Source: Hypsibius dujardini
Taxonomy: Eukaryota; Tardigrada; Eutardigrada; Parachela; Hypsibiidae
Direction: 5' to 3'
Assembly (NCBI GenBank): GCA_001579985.1
Contig: LRSR01000591.1
Span: 1-34,193, forward strand
DNA length: 34,193 nt
A program made the translations under genes and the position numbers. Shown one piece after another: positions 22,140-31,814 of this stretch; the first letter of the stretch is position 1, and every line of letters begins with the position of its first letter. Below the pieces are notes generated by a model that did no database searches, was not told the origin of the DNA, and saw nothing but the letters and a program-made list of their open reading frames with translations.

Positions 22140-22390
22140 TGATCATAGGCATATATATAAGTAAAGCAAAAGATGGAATAGGAAAGAGATAAAAAGTCAT
22201 AAGTATACGTATAAATTTTAAGTACAAGTATAGAGAATTGGAGATAGGTGAGGGCTATAAGTCATACGCATAAGTAGAAGTATAAAGTATAAGTAAGTAT
22301 AGAAGAAGTGGAGATAGGTGGTTGTTAACTAGTAACAAGCATAAGTATAAGTATGAGGTATAAGTTTAAGAGAAATGGGGATAGGTGGGA
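22140..22390. repeat. Roughly 70-bp tandem repeat rich in ATAAGTATA
   Basis: The anchor GGAGATAGGTG occurs at 22240, 22310 and (as GGGGATAGGTG) 22377, spaced 70 and 67 bp. Between anchors are ATAAGTATA words, the complement of the TATACTTAT array at 21597-21750. Confidence 0.75.
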
Positions 22391-22640
22391 TGTAGACAGA
22401 CGGAATAACGGACAGACTAGCGGATGAATTATCAAACGAATGAACGGATAATTTACTGAACAACCGGATCAACGGACTCCTGAGGGACCGACGAAAGGAC
22501 TGACAGACAAGCAGACGGACTGTCAATAAACCCACGGATTACGGATGGACTGCCTGTAGAAAATACGACTGATGTTCGGCAGACGGACGGACAGACAGAT
22601 GGACAAACAGGCTTAATCCAGACGGACAAACAAACGGAAA
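22390..22640. repeat. Degenerate GACGGAC/GACAGAC tetranucleotide tract
   Basis: Words GACGGAC, GACAGAC and AACGGA recur every 4-8 bases. It is the same motif class as the TCTG arrays, heavily mutated. Confidence 0.75.
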
Positions 22641-22664
22641 ATCCTAAAACCCCTATATCTCCTA

Positions 22665-23951
22665 CAGGGGCCGGCAGCAAAGTTGGACCAGTTTGCGCGC
22701 CATCGAACAGCTGATTGGTTTCTTTTGTAACAACCCATCTCACATTGTTATTGCATAAAACCAAGCCAGCCGGTGTAAAAAAAAATTTGTTGACGTTTGA
22801 ACAATCAATCATGCCTGCTCCAATTAATTCTGAAGCGAGGGGCGCCATCTTGGCCAACCATCAGAACGGCCATTCTCATAGAAAAATAGTCGATGCTTTG
22901 TTTGACCTGGGCTTTTCGGTTTCGAAATTTACTGTCACTCGTGTTATCACGGAATTTGAACGGGAGAAGCGAGGAATCTTCAAACCAGCAAAAAAGTTCG
23001 GTCCCCAGTGCCTGTTGTACAAGCGTACCAAGGATCTCATCAGAAAAGTGGACGCAGCGACGAATGTGAATAATCCTACCCTGGACCAAATGGCTGAACG
23101 GCACGATGTCTCTGAAAGGACAATTCGTCGAGTTCTGAGCAAAAATCTGCAATCGGATTTGCTGAAGAAAACCAAAACGCATGCCCTATCAAACAAGCAA
23201 GCGCAGCAACGTCTTGACCGCGGACCTCGGTTTCTCACGCTTTTGGGGAGTGATCGATGGAAGTATGTAGTGTTTTTTGATGACTTCTGGCTGTCTATGA
23301 ACGATTGTGGTGGAATCCGGGACGGTTACTACCGGAAGAAGGAAAACCAGTTCCGGAAAGTCGCACCAAAAAGTGGAAGCAGAAATTTTCCCAAAAAGAT
23401 TATGTGCGCCGCAGGAGTGTTGTACCGCGGTGTAACGAACATCTACTTCGTCTCACCAACCAGCAAAGTCATTTCGGCGTTCTTCCTCAACAATATTGTT
23501 AAGCCAATAGTGAAAAAGGACATCCCCAGACTCTACCAGGGAGAGGAACACAAAGTCAGCCTCCACTATGATAGCGCTTTCAATCACACGACGCCTGTGG
23601 TCTACTCCTTCCTCAAATCGAAAAAAGTCAAGTACATCGGGAAAGAGGAGTGGATGGCCAACAGCCCTGATCTGAGTCCTATGGATTTCGGTCCAAACGA
23701 GATTTTAAAAAAAATCAATGTTCAAGAAAAAGCCCAAAGGCATCCCTGGTTTGCAACGTGCAGCGCGCCAGGTCTGGAAGGGAATTCCCCCTTAGTGTTT
23801 ATCGTAATGTTATAAAATCCTGGAAAGGAAAGATGATTTAAATGGTAGATGCAAAGGGCTTTCAAATTGAAAACTCAAAAAAATAGAATAAAATACACGC
23901 AACGGTGAAAAACTAGTTTGCGCAAAATGATCCAACTTTGCTGCCGCCCTG
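22665..23951 (+). mobile_element. Mariner-like transposon, 1287 bp, copy 2
   Basis: Imperfect inverted ends: CAGGGGCCGGCAGCAAAGTT and onward at 22665-22698, against the complement of 23920-23951 (CAGGGC-GGCAGCAAAGTT, two bases shorter, then TGGAYCA-TTTGCGC). TA flanks both ends (22663-22664 and 23952-23953). It is inserted into a CCTATAC-type pyrimidine-rich array. Confidence 0.92.
22811..23815 (+). pseudogene. Mariner-like transposase, nearly intact, C-terminus frameshifted
   Basis: The Met at 22811 (PAPINSEARGAILANHQNGH follows) is taken as the start, because it begins the HTH region. A paired-like helix-turn-helix (DVSERTIRRVLSKN) precedes HALSNKQAQQRLDRGP and the first Asp in VVFFDDFWLS. 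The second Asp is in LHYDSAFNHT and the third in NSPDLSPMDF, again with exactly 32 residues between. From about 23715 the expected tail is found in other frames: KKPKGIPGLQRAARQVWKG in one and LSVYRNVIKSWKGKM in the next. The annotated C-terminus (HPWFATCSAPGLEG...) is therefore a frameshift product. All catalytic Asp remain. It is closely related to copy 1 but in the opposite orientation. Confidence 0.88.
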
Positions 23952-23956
23952 TATAA

Positions 23957-24190
23957 TTCCTATACCTCCCATACCTCCTATACCTTCTATACCTCCTATA
24001 CCTCCTATACCTCCTATACCTCTTATACCTCCCATACCTCCCATACCTCCTATACCTCCTATACCTCCTATACCTCCTATACCTCCTATACCTCCTATAC
24101 CTCCCTCTACCTCTCATACCTCCCATACTTCCCATACCTCCTATACCTCCTTCACTTCCTACACTTTCTATAACTCGCACAACTCCCATT
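23957..24190. repeat. 9-bp tandem array, unit TATACCTCC
   Basis: At least 16 clean units of TATACCTCC/CATACCTCC run to about 24135, with degenerate CTTCC variants beyond. The long open frames it creates on both strands are artefacts. The array continues on the far side of mariner copy 2 (CCCCTATATCTCC before 22663). Confidence 0.95.
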
Positions 24191-24444
24191 TATTCCCACA
24201 ATTCCCAGAACGGTTAGTGTGCCCGTGAACCGCTTGATTATGGCTTAGCCGTTTATAATGTCCAAGCTATACAGCCTTACGCCTATATTAGAATTCGACA
24301 AAGAAATTTTTTTAATGCTTTGTGCTAGAACTCGCTAAATCTCGTGTCGAACGGGATGTGGATGAAGTAGTCGTCCGTAAGTGACCATGTAGTTTTGAAA
24401 TTTTTACGGTGTCCTTTCTTTCAATTTTTATTTTTATATGCTAT

Positions 24445-24543
24445 TTAATTTTGTTGCAGCTGTACATTGTACATTGTACATTGTGTCGCAAGGACGCCGA
24501 TCGTCATCAGGACCACCAGTGGAAAGAGAACCCCGGCATTCAT
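24445..24543 (-). CDS. Possible first exon of a small secreted protein
   Basis: ATG at 24543-24541 opens MNAGVLFPLVVLMTIGVLA then TQCTMYNVQ, a convincing signal peptide of 32 codons before a stop. The end carries three tandem TGTACAT units, giving repeated GTACAA donors. A downstream minus-strand stretch near 24390-24325 reads SLTDDYFIHIPFDTRFSEF before a stop and could be a second exon, but I found no good acceptor. The product and family are unknown. Confidence 0.3.
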   Translation of the reverse strand: MNAGVLFPLVVLMTIGVLATQCTMYNVQLQQN

Positions 24544-24559
24544 GGTTTGCTGCAATACC

Positions 24560-25040
24560 GTTGTAAAGGCTAATGTGTAGAGTTGTAGAAGACGAGAAAC
24601 TGATGAACCGCTTACAGGAAATACTTCAGTTTTTACGGAAAACCTACGCTCATTTACGCCATGACCTGCCGCAAAATCTTCAGATTCATCGATTTCCAGT
24701 AATTTACTTAAATGCTGATAGAACGCAATTGTATTCCTGCCTAGTTTGAGCTGGTTTAACCTCGTTTAAGGTAACTAACACAAAGCCGTCCCTAAACTAA
24801 GAAACCATAACTGTATGTTGCTTAACCATTACTCCAAAGAGCTACGCAGCTAATTGGGGAAGTTATTTTCGTAGTCGAGTTGTTACTTTTGGACTTGAGA
24901 CTCCCCGTAACGAAAAATGTGGGGATTCATAGCATTTTCATGAGTTTCTTCTAGGCATCGGTCTTTTTAAAGCGGCATAATTGGCCATTAAAATATTTAG
25001 CGAAACTCAAAGCTAACTTTAGTGTCCTATTTTCTTCTTT
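24560..25040. other. Spacer, nothing recognised
   Basis: No gene, repeat or RNA gene could be supported between the signal-peptide ORF and the TCTG array at 25045. Confidence 0.4.
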
Positions 25041-25044
25041 TCCC

Positions 25045-25048
25045 TGTA

Positions 25049-25083
<35 letters not shown>

Positions 25084-25112
25084 GTTTGCCTATCTATCTG
25101 TCTTTTAATCTG
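25045..25112. repeat. (TCTG)n array
   Basis: Perfect TCTG units from about 25049 to 25079, then TCTA/TTTG variants. Confidence 0.92.
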
Positions 25113-25333
25113 CTCGTTTTTTAGCAGTCATTCCCAAACATTTGCCGTTCCCCCGTCGGGGTGGCTCCTCTTTGTGCTTTGCGAATAGCAGCAGCTTTTT
25201 CACAATCGAGCAAGACATACTGATCCATTGATTTCCCACAATTCGTTTGACGATTTAGTTGAGTTTTATTACAGCGGTCAGTTCAACATCTAGATATCAA
25301 TGTTTGAAGCGAGTTAATCGATTAATAAAATCA

Positions 25334-25795
25334 CTAGCAACCTTTCAAATTTCCGAGGCATTGAGGTTTTCTCTGTCCTTCAAACCACTTTTGGGAAACT
25401 TTCTCCAGATTATTCATGGGAGCCTCGAGGCAGACATGGAACACCACAGTCAACACATAAGAACAAAACAGAACTCCGACGAACTTGAAGAGCTACGGGT
25501 AGGAAGGAAAGAAATCCTTTTAGTCGTAGAAATTCTTCGCAAACTATATTAGCAGTAATACCTTCCTTATCGCATCCCGGTGTGACAAGTCGACGATCGT
25601 CATGCCATTTGAATGGTAGAACTCGTAGATTGGCGTTTGGAGCAAAAAACAGCAGTAGGATATCTTGTTCAGAAGATCCTGCTGCTGTGAGGATAGTGAT
25701 TCTCTATTCTTTGCTTGCTCAGCCAAGCCATAAAACAATTCAAACAAACCGTACGATGTGATGTAGTTGTGATCAGTGAAATCTTTGAAAATTAC
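25334..25795 (-). CDS. NRF-6-like multi-pass acyltransferase, C-terminal exons
   Basis: An exon ending at 25562 (frame open from 25795) contains KISYCCFLLQTPIYEFY and SNGMTIVDLSHRDAIRK. The nematode/insect NRF-6 family has LSRLTYCAYLVHPIV at this point. A 69-nt phase-0 intron (25561-25493) leads to the last exon, 25492-25334, with FVGVLFCSYVLTVVFHVCLE then APMNNLEK. That is the final transmembrane helix and the conserved (F/L)E.P...LEK end of the acyltransferase-3 domain. The stop is at 25334-25336. The 5' part of the first exon (FELFYGLAEQAKNRESLSS) is diverged and its acceptor unresolved. Family members are multi-span membrane proteins linked to lipid or drug uptake. It may join the exons at 33291-33673. 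Confidence 0.65.
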
Positions 25796-26759
25796 TCAAC
25801 GTGTTCAGCATTTGAAGATTATTAATTCGTTACTTTCAAAAGCCTTAATGATCTTTTCATTCGGCCAACCAAATCAAAGTGGAAGCTCGTCAACCAGAAG
25901 GCTTTACAATAAACAAATCTAATTCTTTAACTATCAACTTTTGCAGATTACTGTTTGGTACGTAAAATTGGCAAAGGCTGGCGGCCTAATATACATACAC
26001 TATAATGTAAAAGTTTCTTAAACTAAATCGTTGAGTACCTTTTAAACATTTCGCCGATCACGGCTGCATCTTATTGTGTGTTTTATGTTCTTGGTACGCG
26101 ACCTACTGTAGCACACATTAAGCCGTTATTTCATTAGGGATAGTAAAATAAGGATTAGTAAACTAAATGGTAATTTCTGTCGACTAGTTACTAAGGATTT
26201 TTCATTTACCATTACTTTGGTGAACTAAAACGTTAGGTCTGGTTTAGCCGATATCAGTCGAGACTAACTAATTTCAGCTGTGTTATAGCTTTCCCCACAG
26301 ACTTTCTAAGCGATTAAAACCTCAGTCAGACCCCTCCCCAAGGTGGATGGACTCAGAGGCTCGTTGAGGGTCTTAACGTTTAGAATCAGAATCCCTCATG
26401 GCAACGCCAGAGGGTGGTGTTAGGTCTACCAACCGTCAGTTGGATAGTTAACAAGTTTATTAGACTGATAGTAAAGACCGTTAGAGAAATAAACTGGAAG
26501 AAAGGAAAGAAGAAGTAGAACTGCTGTAGAAATAATAAAACACATTGTTATATAGTAAAGTTTTAACTATAGAAATGAAGGTAAATGGCACATACATCAG
26601 AATAGGGTTAATAGAGTGGACAGAGTTACAAACTAAGTATGATACTCGTGAGTTAAAGAACTATCATGATTGGATATGGGGACTTGTTGGGCGTGTCCAA
26701 CAGTGGGCAAAGCGGCAAATTTTTCTTTTAGAGATCAAGCCCAAAATTTGGCCTCTAGG
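25796..26759. other. Non-coding, nothing recognised
   Basis: If the NRF-6-like pieces are one gene, this is intron sequence. No domain-bearing frame was seen on either strand. Confidence 0.4.
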
Positions 26760-27420
26760 CGGTGTGGGGGTCTGACTTCCACCGTCACACCGTCCGTCGG
26801 CGCGTTCGCACATCCGTTTTTTACACGCCCGTTTGTCGGTCCGTTCGGTTGCAATTTGCTGTAGGTATGTGTCCGCTAATATTTCGTCCATCCTCTAGCC
26901 CGCCCGCTTGTTTGTTCGTTTGTCCGTCCCACCGTACACTCATCCGTCAGACCATCCGCCCGGTCTTCTGCCCCTTCGACAATCCGCACGTACAACCGTC
27001 CGTCTGCCCACTCATTTAATACGTCAGTCTGTCTGCGGTCCCGCTCGATTGCCCGTGAGTGCTTCCCTCCGTCCGTCCGTCCGCTCGTCCTATTGTCGGA
27101 TGGTCCCATCGACTGTCAGTTCGCCCGTCCATTCTTTGTCCTTTCGTTTATCCGTCAGTTCGCCGGCCCATCCGTCTTTCTATCCATTTCCCCGTTCATT
27201 AGTAGCTTACTTGTGCTGTATATCCGCCAGGTAGTCCGTTCCGCCGTCATTTCTGCCCATCCGTCAGTATGGTGTTTCTGGCATGGGTCTGCCAGGTGGG
27301 CCGTTTACCGTCTGTCCGTCAATCTATCCATCCTAATTACTTTTAAGCAACGTAACAGTGCGTAAGCCAATGCATTAGCCAATGTAACTGTCATCGGTTC
27401 GTTTGTCCGTCCGCGTACTC
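26760..27420. repeat. Long degenerate CCGTCCGT-type tract
   Basis: Over about 650 bp, words CCGTC, GTCCGT, CGTCCA and TCGCCCGTCC recur with roughly 4-bp spacing. It looks like an old tetranucleotide array decayed by point mutation. Open frames in it (Ser/Pro/Arg-rich) are artefacts. Confidence 0.8.
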
Positions 27421-27544
27421 TTTGATGGGCAGCGCTCCAATTAGTATTTGTTGCTTCCTCCGGCGACTATCTGTCAAATCGTGTGCTGGCTCTGTTACCC
27501 TCGAGTGACTGCCAGTTTTGTCAACTCGTGATCAGGCCGTGCAC

Positions 27545-27563
27545 TTATATATATATATATATG
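27545..27563. repeat. (TA)n microsatellite
   Basis: Nineteen bases of alternating T and A, followed by GTATACATAC. Confidence 0.9.
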
Positions 27564-27776
27564 TATACATACAAAATATATTGATTATTACATACCTTTT
27601 TCTTCGATTTAAAATATGTTCGATTCTGAGTTTCCTTTTCTCTGTTTTGACCCCGTCGAGTTCGTTGTTTTTTTGCTTGTCAACCGCTTTCGGTTTTCGG
27701 ATCCTCCAAAACACGTTTTTGTTGCTTATTGGCTTGTCGACTACGCTTTCGAGATGGAGAAAGCTCAATTTGCTGC

Positions 27777-27953
27777 TTATTCTGTTTCCCAGCGCGTAGT
27801 CTTTGAGCGGCACGTTTGTTTTTCATAGCGCTCTGAGAAGTAGCTGCTCGCTTTTCGATGAACCATCGCGAAAATTATTACAATGAACACTATACCGAAA
27901 ATAAAATTGCCGAAGCCTACGTCCTTCGAAGTTAATATCTTTTGAGGAGCCAT
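27777..27953 (-). CDS. Small single-span membrane protein, 58 residues
   Basis: ATG at 27953-27951 gives MAPQKILTSKDVG, then the hydrophobic helix NFIFGIVFIVIIFAMV at about residues 16-31, then a basic tail (HRKASSYFSERYEK...) to TAA at 27777-27779. The helix-then-positive pattern suggests an N-out, C-cytosolic single-pass protein. No family is recognised. The frame has no intron. An overlapping minus-strand frame (27826-27680, MKNKRAAQRLRAGKQNK...) is also open and very basic, so one of the two may be accidental. It would lie inside the large NRF-6-like intron. Confidence 0.35.
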   Translation of the reverse strand: MAPQKILTSKDVGFGNFIFGIVFIVIIFAMVHRKASSYFSERYEKQTCRSKTTRWETE

Positions 27954-28066
27954 TTTCTACTCAGTTAAGAAGGTTTTCATAAATAAAAGCCACGATGTTA
28001 GAGATGAACACAAATCTAAATGATCAAACAAATGAATACCTTTTTCCCTTTTTCACTTCTGCATCG

Positions 28067-28208
28067 TCATCGAGATCTAGAACTTTCCACCACTTGGTAA
28101 TACTGCGTTCTGCGTAGTAGCAATGAACCCGCTACGTCATTGAGATCTAGAACTTTCCAACCCTTGGTAATACTGCGTTCTGCGTAGTAGACTTTGAACC
28201 CGCTAGTG
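28067..28208. repeat. 70-bp tandem duplication
   Basis: Two copies exactly 70 bp apart (GAGATCTAGAACTTTCCA at 28072 and 28142) share TTGGTAATACTGCGTTCTGC and GTAGTAG, with a few differences. Confidence 0.93.
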
Positions 28209-30400
28209 CGTAATGCGCAGTACATACGCATTATTCATTTAGGCAAAAAGGAATAAAATTTAATTAAAAAAAACTAAGAGAACTTTTGCCGCCCTCACTA
28301 CCGCATTTGTCCCCTTACGTGACACACAAATTTCGATCTGGAAATAAATAAAAATATTATGGGAAGAAAAATCCACAGTTATTGACAAATGGTAGGGACT
28401 GATCTAACATATAGTTAGATAGTTGGATATATAGTGTAGTATAGTTAGATAGAGTTAGAAAATACACTGTTTATGCCTTTCCGTTTGCGGATCAGCTATT
28501 TTCGGTCATTCTCTTCCTAATCATTCGTCAGTTCGTCCGCTCTTACTTGTTCTCGTTTGATGGCTATCGTTGCGGTCGCTGTCCGCCCGTCTGACCGTGC
28601 CTAACATTATGACAAATGTTTTAGGGAGCCTGAACGGTCGGCTTGCTGTTATTCAGATCTTCAACAGACGTATGGTAGCTCCCGGAAGGAGCACCGTCGA
28701 AGCACTAGGCAAGTGCTCTAGTCATCTATCCAAGCCCCAAAGACCTCCCGTTCGTCGGTTGAAGCTCCAGACAAAATTCGGCGCTCTGGATGGTGAAATC
28801 TTGCGCTTCTATGAGTTTTAAAATATGCCACCTATTCAGTTATCAATACTTCCATCAAAGAAAAAACAGTATTGCAAACTAACTATTATAAAAAAAACAA
28901 CTAAACCGTGGTGGTACAGAAGGCTGTTTTGTATTGTAAGTGTCGATTGCTGACTGCTTCCCATTGATTGTTTAATTCAGCCGGACTTCAATACTCATTA
29001 GTCACTCCATCAAGGCATGCTGAGAATCTCCGTTTTACAAATTCGTCCATCAGTGACCGAAAAGATTTCTGCAAGTATTGCTATTCGTCCGAAGATGTGT
29101 GTTTATTATGTATCGCATGTTCAGCTTATCCCTAGGGATATGACGTCCGTGCTCAGAGCTATGACAAAATAGATATTGCAAATCATAATGTACATTGAAT
29201 TAATTTATAACATTAAGGGGATGCATTATGCGTTGCACATATGAAGGTCGCCACAAGTAAAATAGACCGCGACTATCAGGAGAATTCGAGATTGTTTATC
29301 CAGCCACAAATTCATCAACAAGAGCATTTGAGTTCCCTGCTCTTGAACTAAAAGGAAACGTTCGTTTAACCCTCGAGGCATGATGACCCTTGCGGTCCAG
29401 ATTGTGTTTCCATGCAGCACTCTCACGTGAACATGAATCATCTTAAACGTTTCAAAACTGCACCAAAACTCTAAAGCACTTATTAACTGAATTGAAATTT
29501 AGTTGTGAAAATAGAAATCCTTATCTGAATCATTGACGGATGGAAAGGCTCAAAATGAACCTTATAAGCAACAACAGCTCCAGCGCGATCAAAACGGTTG
29601 CATCGGCTCTCCACTTGAGTATTATCCTCTTCAACCGCACCAAGACAGTGCCTCCCATCTCTTTTTTCGGGCAGTACTACAGACCAGGATTTATCATCAG
29701 TAAAGGTGTGACATTGTCTCGGTCTGCCGAACAATTATCGAAACCAAGGAATAGGTAAGAAGGAGCTCACATAGGTTGGGTTGGTGTTGATGACCGACCA
29801 TAACGAGTTATTTGAGGGTAGTTTTGGACCGGCCAAGCCATGGCTGAAGCCAATGACCGATTGGCCGATCGATTATTGGCCAATCTCCGATCCGATCCGT
29901 GAAGTTTTGCATAAGAATGGTTGTTTTTAGCTCTTTTTGCCATATTAACTACTTCCATTAAGTAATAGTCCCAGACCACACCAATGGCCGATCCAACACT
30001 GTTTGAGTCTGACTCTGTCTGGGGTAGGGGTTTGCAGTTTTTAGAGTCATACGTCCCTGCAATTTTGAAAATCTCTCGACCTCAAGTTTTAGTTTTGAGA
30101 TATTTAACTTAGGACTGGGATCCCTAACATCTTGCAGCAAGATCTTCCTCAAGGATTTCAGTTATTCCAAGTCTGCTACAAATACTTCAATCTAAAAAGA
30201 TTTGGCGACTTGGGACCATTAGCGATCGAAATTAATAACCAAGAAGTGATAGCACAAGGTTTTAATAAACGTTATGGAGGGATCACTTAAAAATTTTACC
30301 GACAAATCGACCTAGCCAAAGTTGCTAGACCATGAGGCACGGGTGGGAACTGAAACAGAGCGCCCTAGACAATACAACGTCCTGAGTAACAAACAACGAG
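28209..30400. other. Mostly unassigned sequence
   Basis: Apart from one weak plus-strand exon candidate (29540-29699), I see no gene. Short open frames lack motifs, signal peptides or splice partners. Confidence 0.4.
29540..29699 (+). CDS. Weak exon candidate, unknown product
   Basis: An ATG-led frame reads MNLISNNSSSAIKTVASALH, then LSIILFNRTKTVPPISFFGQ and YYRPGFIIS, ending at a fair donor (GTAAAG at 29700). Codon choice looks protein-like and one segment is hydrophobic. No family, no partner exon and no acceptor were identified. Confidence 0.2.
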
Positions 30401-30550
30401 ACCGATAGATGTTCTTACCGAAGAACAGATAGTCTGACCGACAAGTGCCCTGACTGAGGGATGGCCTAATCGGACGGTGTTACTGGCCGACGTCCTGACC
30501 GACAAGCCACCAGCCAGAGATGGTCAGATCAGTTGAGGGCTTGACCGACA
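30401..30550. repeat. Degenerate GACCGACA tract
   Basis: CTGACCGACAAG-type words recur about every 20-30 bases. This is another decayed GAC tetranucleotide region. Confidence 0.6.
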
Positions 30551-30936
30551 AAAACAAATTCAGATTCAAGCAGAGGTACAGCGACATATTGTGACCAACC
30601 TTTGGCGCACTTGTTGTTTAAAACAGGTATTCGCTGAATAATGAACGATTTTCCGCGCGCCCCTTTGGATTTTTTTCCTCATTTATTTATGCTATGCAAA
30701 CGATACATAGTCCCAAAACCATAAGAAAATTTAGAGTTTCCGGAAAGACATGCAGACATTCTAACGATGACAGCAAATAGCTTGCACGATTACTGGCCAG
30801 ATAAAAAAGTCATAACTACGACAGGACCTTCTCTTTACAGGACTAAGAAGTTGGCTGATAATCATCAGTTGATGAGGAACTTAAAAGCACTTTACGTGAG
30901 TTGTTTGAGGTCTAAACTGTTATGCTGAAACTTGCA

Positions 30937-31693
30937 TCAACAAACTCCTGCAACAGAAACAATAAGGTTTGTTAGGGCCTGGAAATATTGAGTATGGACT
31001 TCAACATCAAGTATGGAAGATAAGTTCTTAATCCTACACAAACCTTTTCGCCAGTTAAAGGTGTTGAGTTTGCCGCAGTTCTGCGCACAGGCGATGCAAC
31101 TGGCCGCGTAGGCTTTCCCGTCGTTCCCGCAGACATCGTTGCCGGCCCCCGGCGCCGCGTCCTCCTGACACTTTTTGCTGGGTACACACTTGGTATCCTT
31201 GGAACACTTCTGCAAAAAGATAAAAGGAATGTATAAAAAATACAGGCAATGTACGGTAGATTATAAATTTATAGGTGGTATCAAGCACTCAAATCCAATA
31301 AAATGGAGGTCTGTTCGACTTGATTCTACTTTGATTTGATTTCACAAATCAAATCAAAATCAAATCAAACTGAGGCACGTTTGATGTGAATTTTTTTTCT
31401 TTTCAAATCTAAAAAGTAAGGACGAGAAACGTCGCCCAATCAGGCAAAACAATCTTGGGGAAAATTTTAAAATCAAACCAAATCGAAATTCCAAACAGAT
31501 TTAAAATCAAACCAAATGGGATTTCGTTGTTTGATATCATCCCTAATGCAGATAGTCGCTTAAAGATAAAAGCAAGCAAAGACATCCTACTTACATGGGT
31601 AGGGTTGGTGTTTGCCGCTGTAGCAAATTGGACAAGGAGCAGATTCAGAGAAACCACCACGAGGAGAACAGCACAGGCAGTTGAGGTCCTCAT
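30937..31693 (-). CDS. Kazal-type secreted peptide
   Basis: Exon 1 (31693-31595, phase 0) encodes signal peptide MRTSTACAVLLVVVSLNLLL then VQFATAANTNPTH. Exon 2 starts at 31209 after CTTTTTGCAG and carries a Kazal-like domain: KCQEDAAPGAGNDVCGNDGK, then AYAASCIACAQNC, with VCGNDGKxY as the diagnostic core. Eight cysteines are present instead of the usual six. The end has two readings. If exon 2 stops at 31044 (donor GTTTGT) and joins 30947-30937 (acceptor TTTCTGTTGCAG), the protein is 91 residues and ends WRKGVC. If unspliced it ends ...WRKGLCRIKN... at 123 residues. Both keep the last Cys. Likely an extracellular serine-protease inhibitor; the reactive loop is not assignable by eye. Confidence 0.8.
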
Positions 31694-31806
31694 GATAACT
31701 AGAAAAAGTGGGAGTAATTGTTAAAAGTGTGGTCTTCTAAGTGTGCAAACTGAAACTGAAAGAAATAAAAGGTCTATTGTTTTTCAAACAAGAGATCAAG
31801 GCCTAC

Positions 31807-31814
31807 TTTATATA
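31807..31814 (-). promoter_or_regulatory. TATA box of the Kazal-type gene
   Basis: TATATAAA on the minus strand lies about 114 bp before the ATG at 31693, in a GC-flanked context (GGCGTATATAAAG). It would place the transcription start near 31780. Confidence 0.5.

Noticed and set aside
23875-24228. Long Arg/Tyr- and Pro/Ile-repeat open frames on both strands
   Set aside because: They are translations of the 9-bp TATACCTCC array; no start context or non-repeat domain.
26762-27365. Overlapping Ser/Pro/Arg-rich frames
   Set aside because: Arise from the degenerate CCGTCCGT tract; no recognisable domain.
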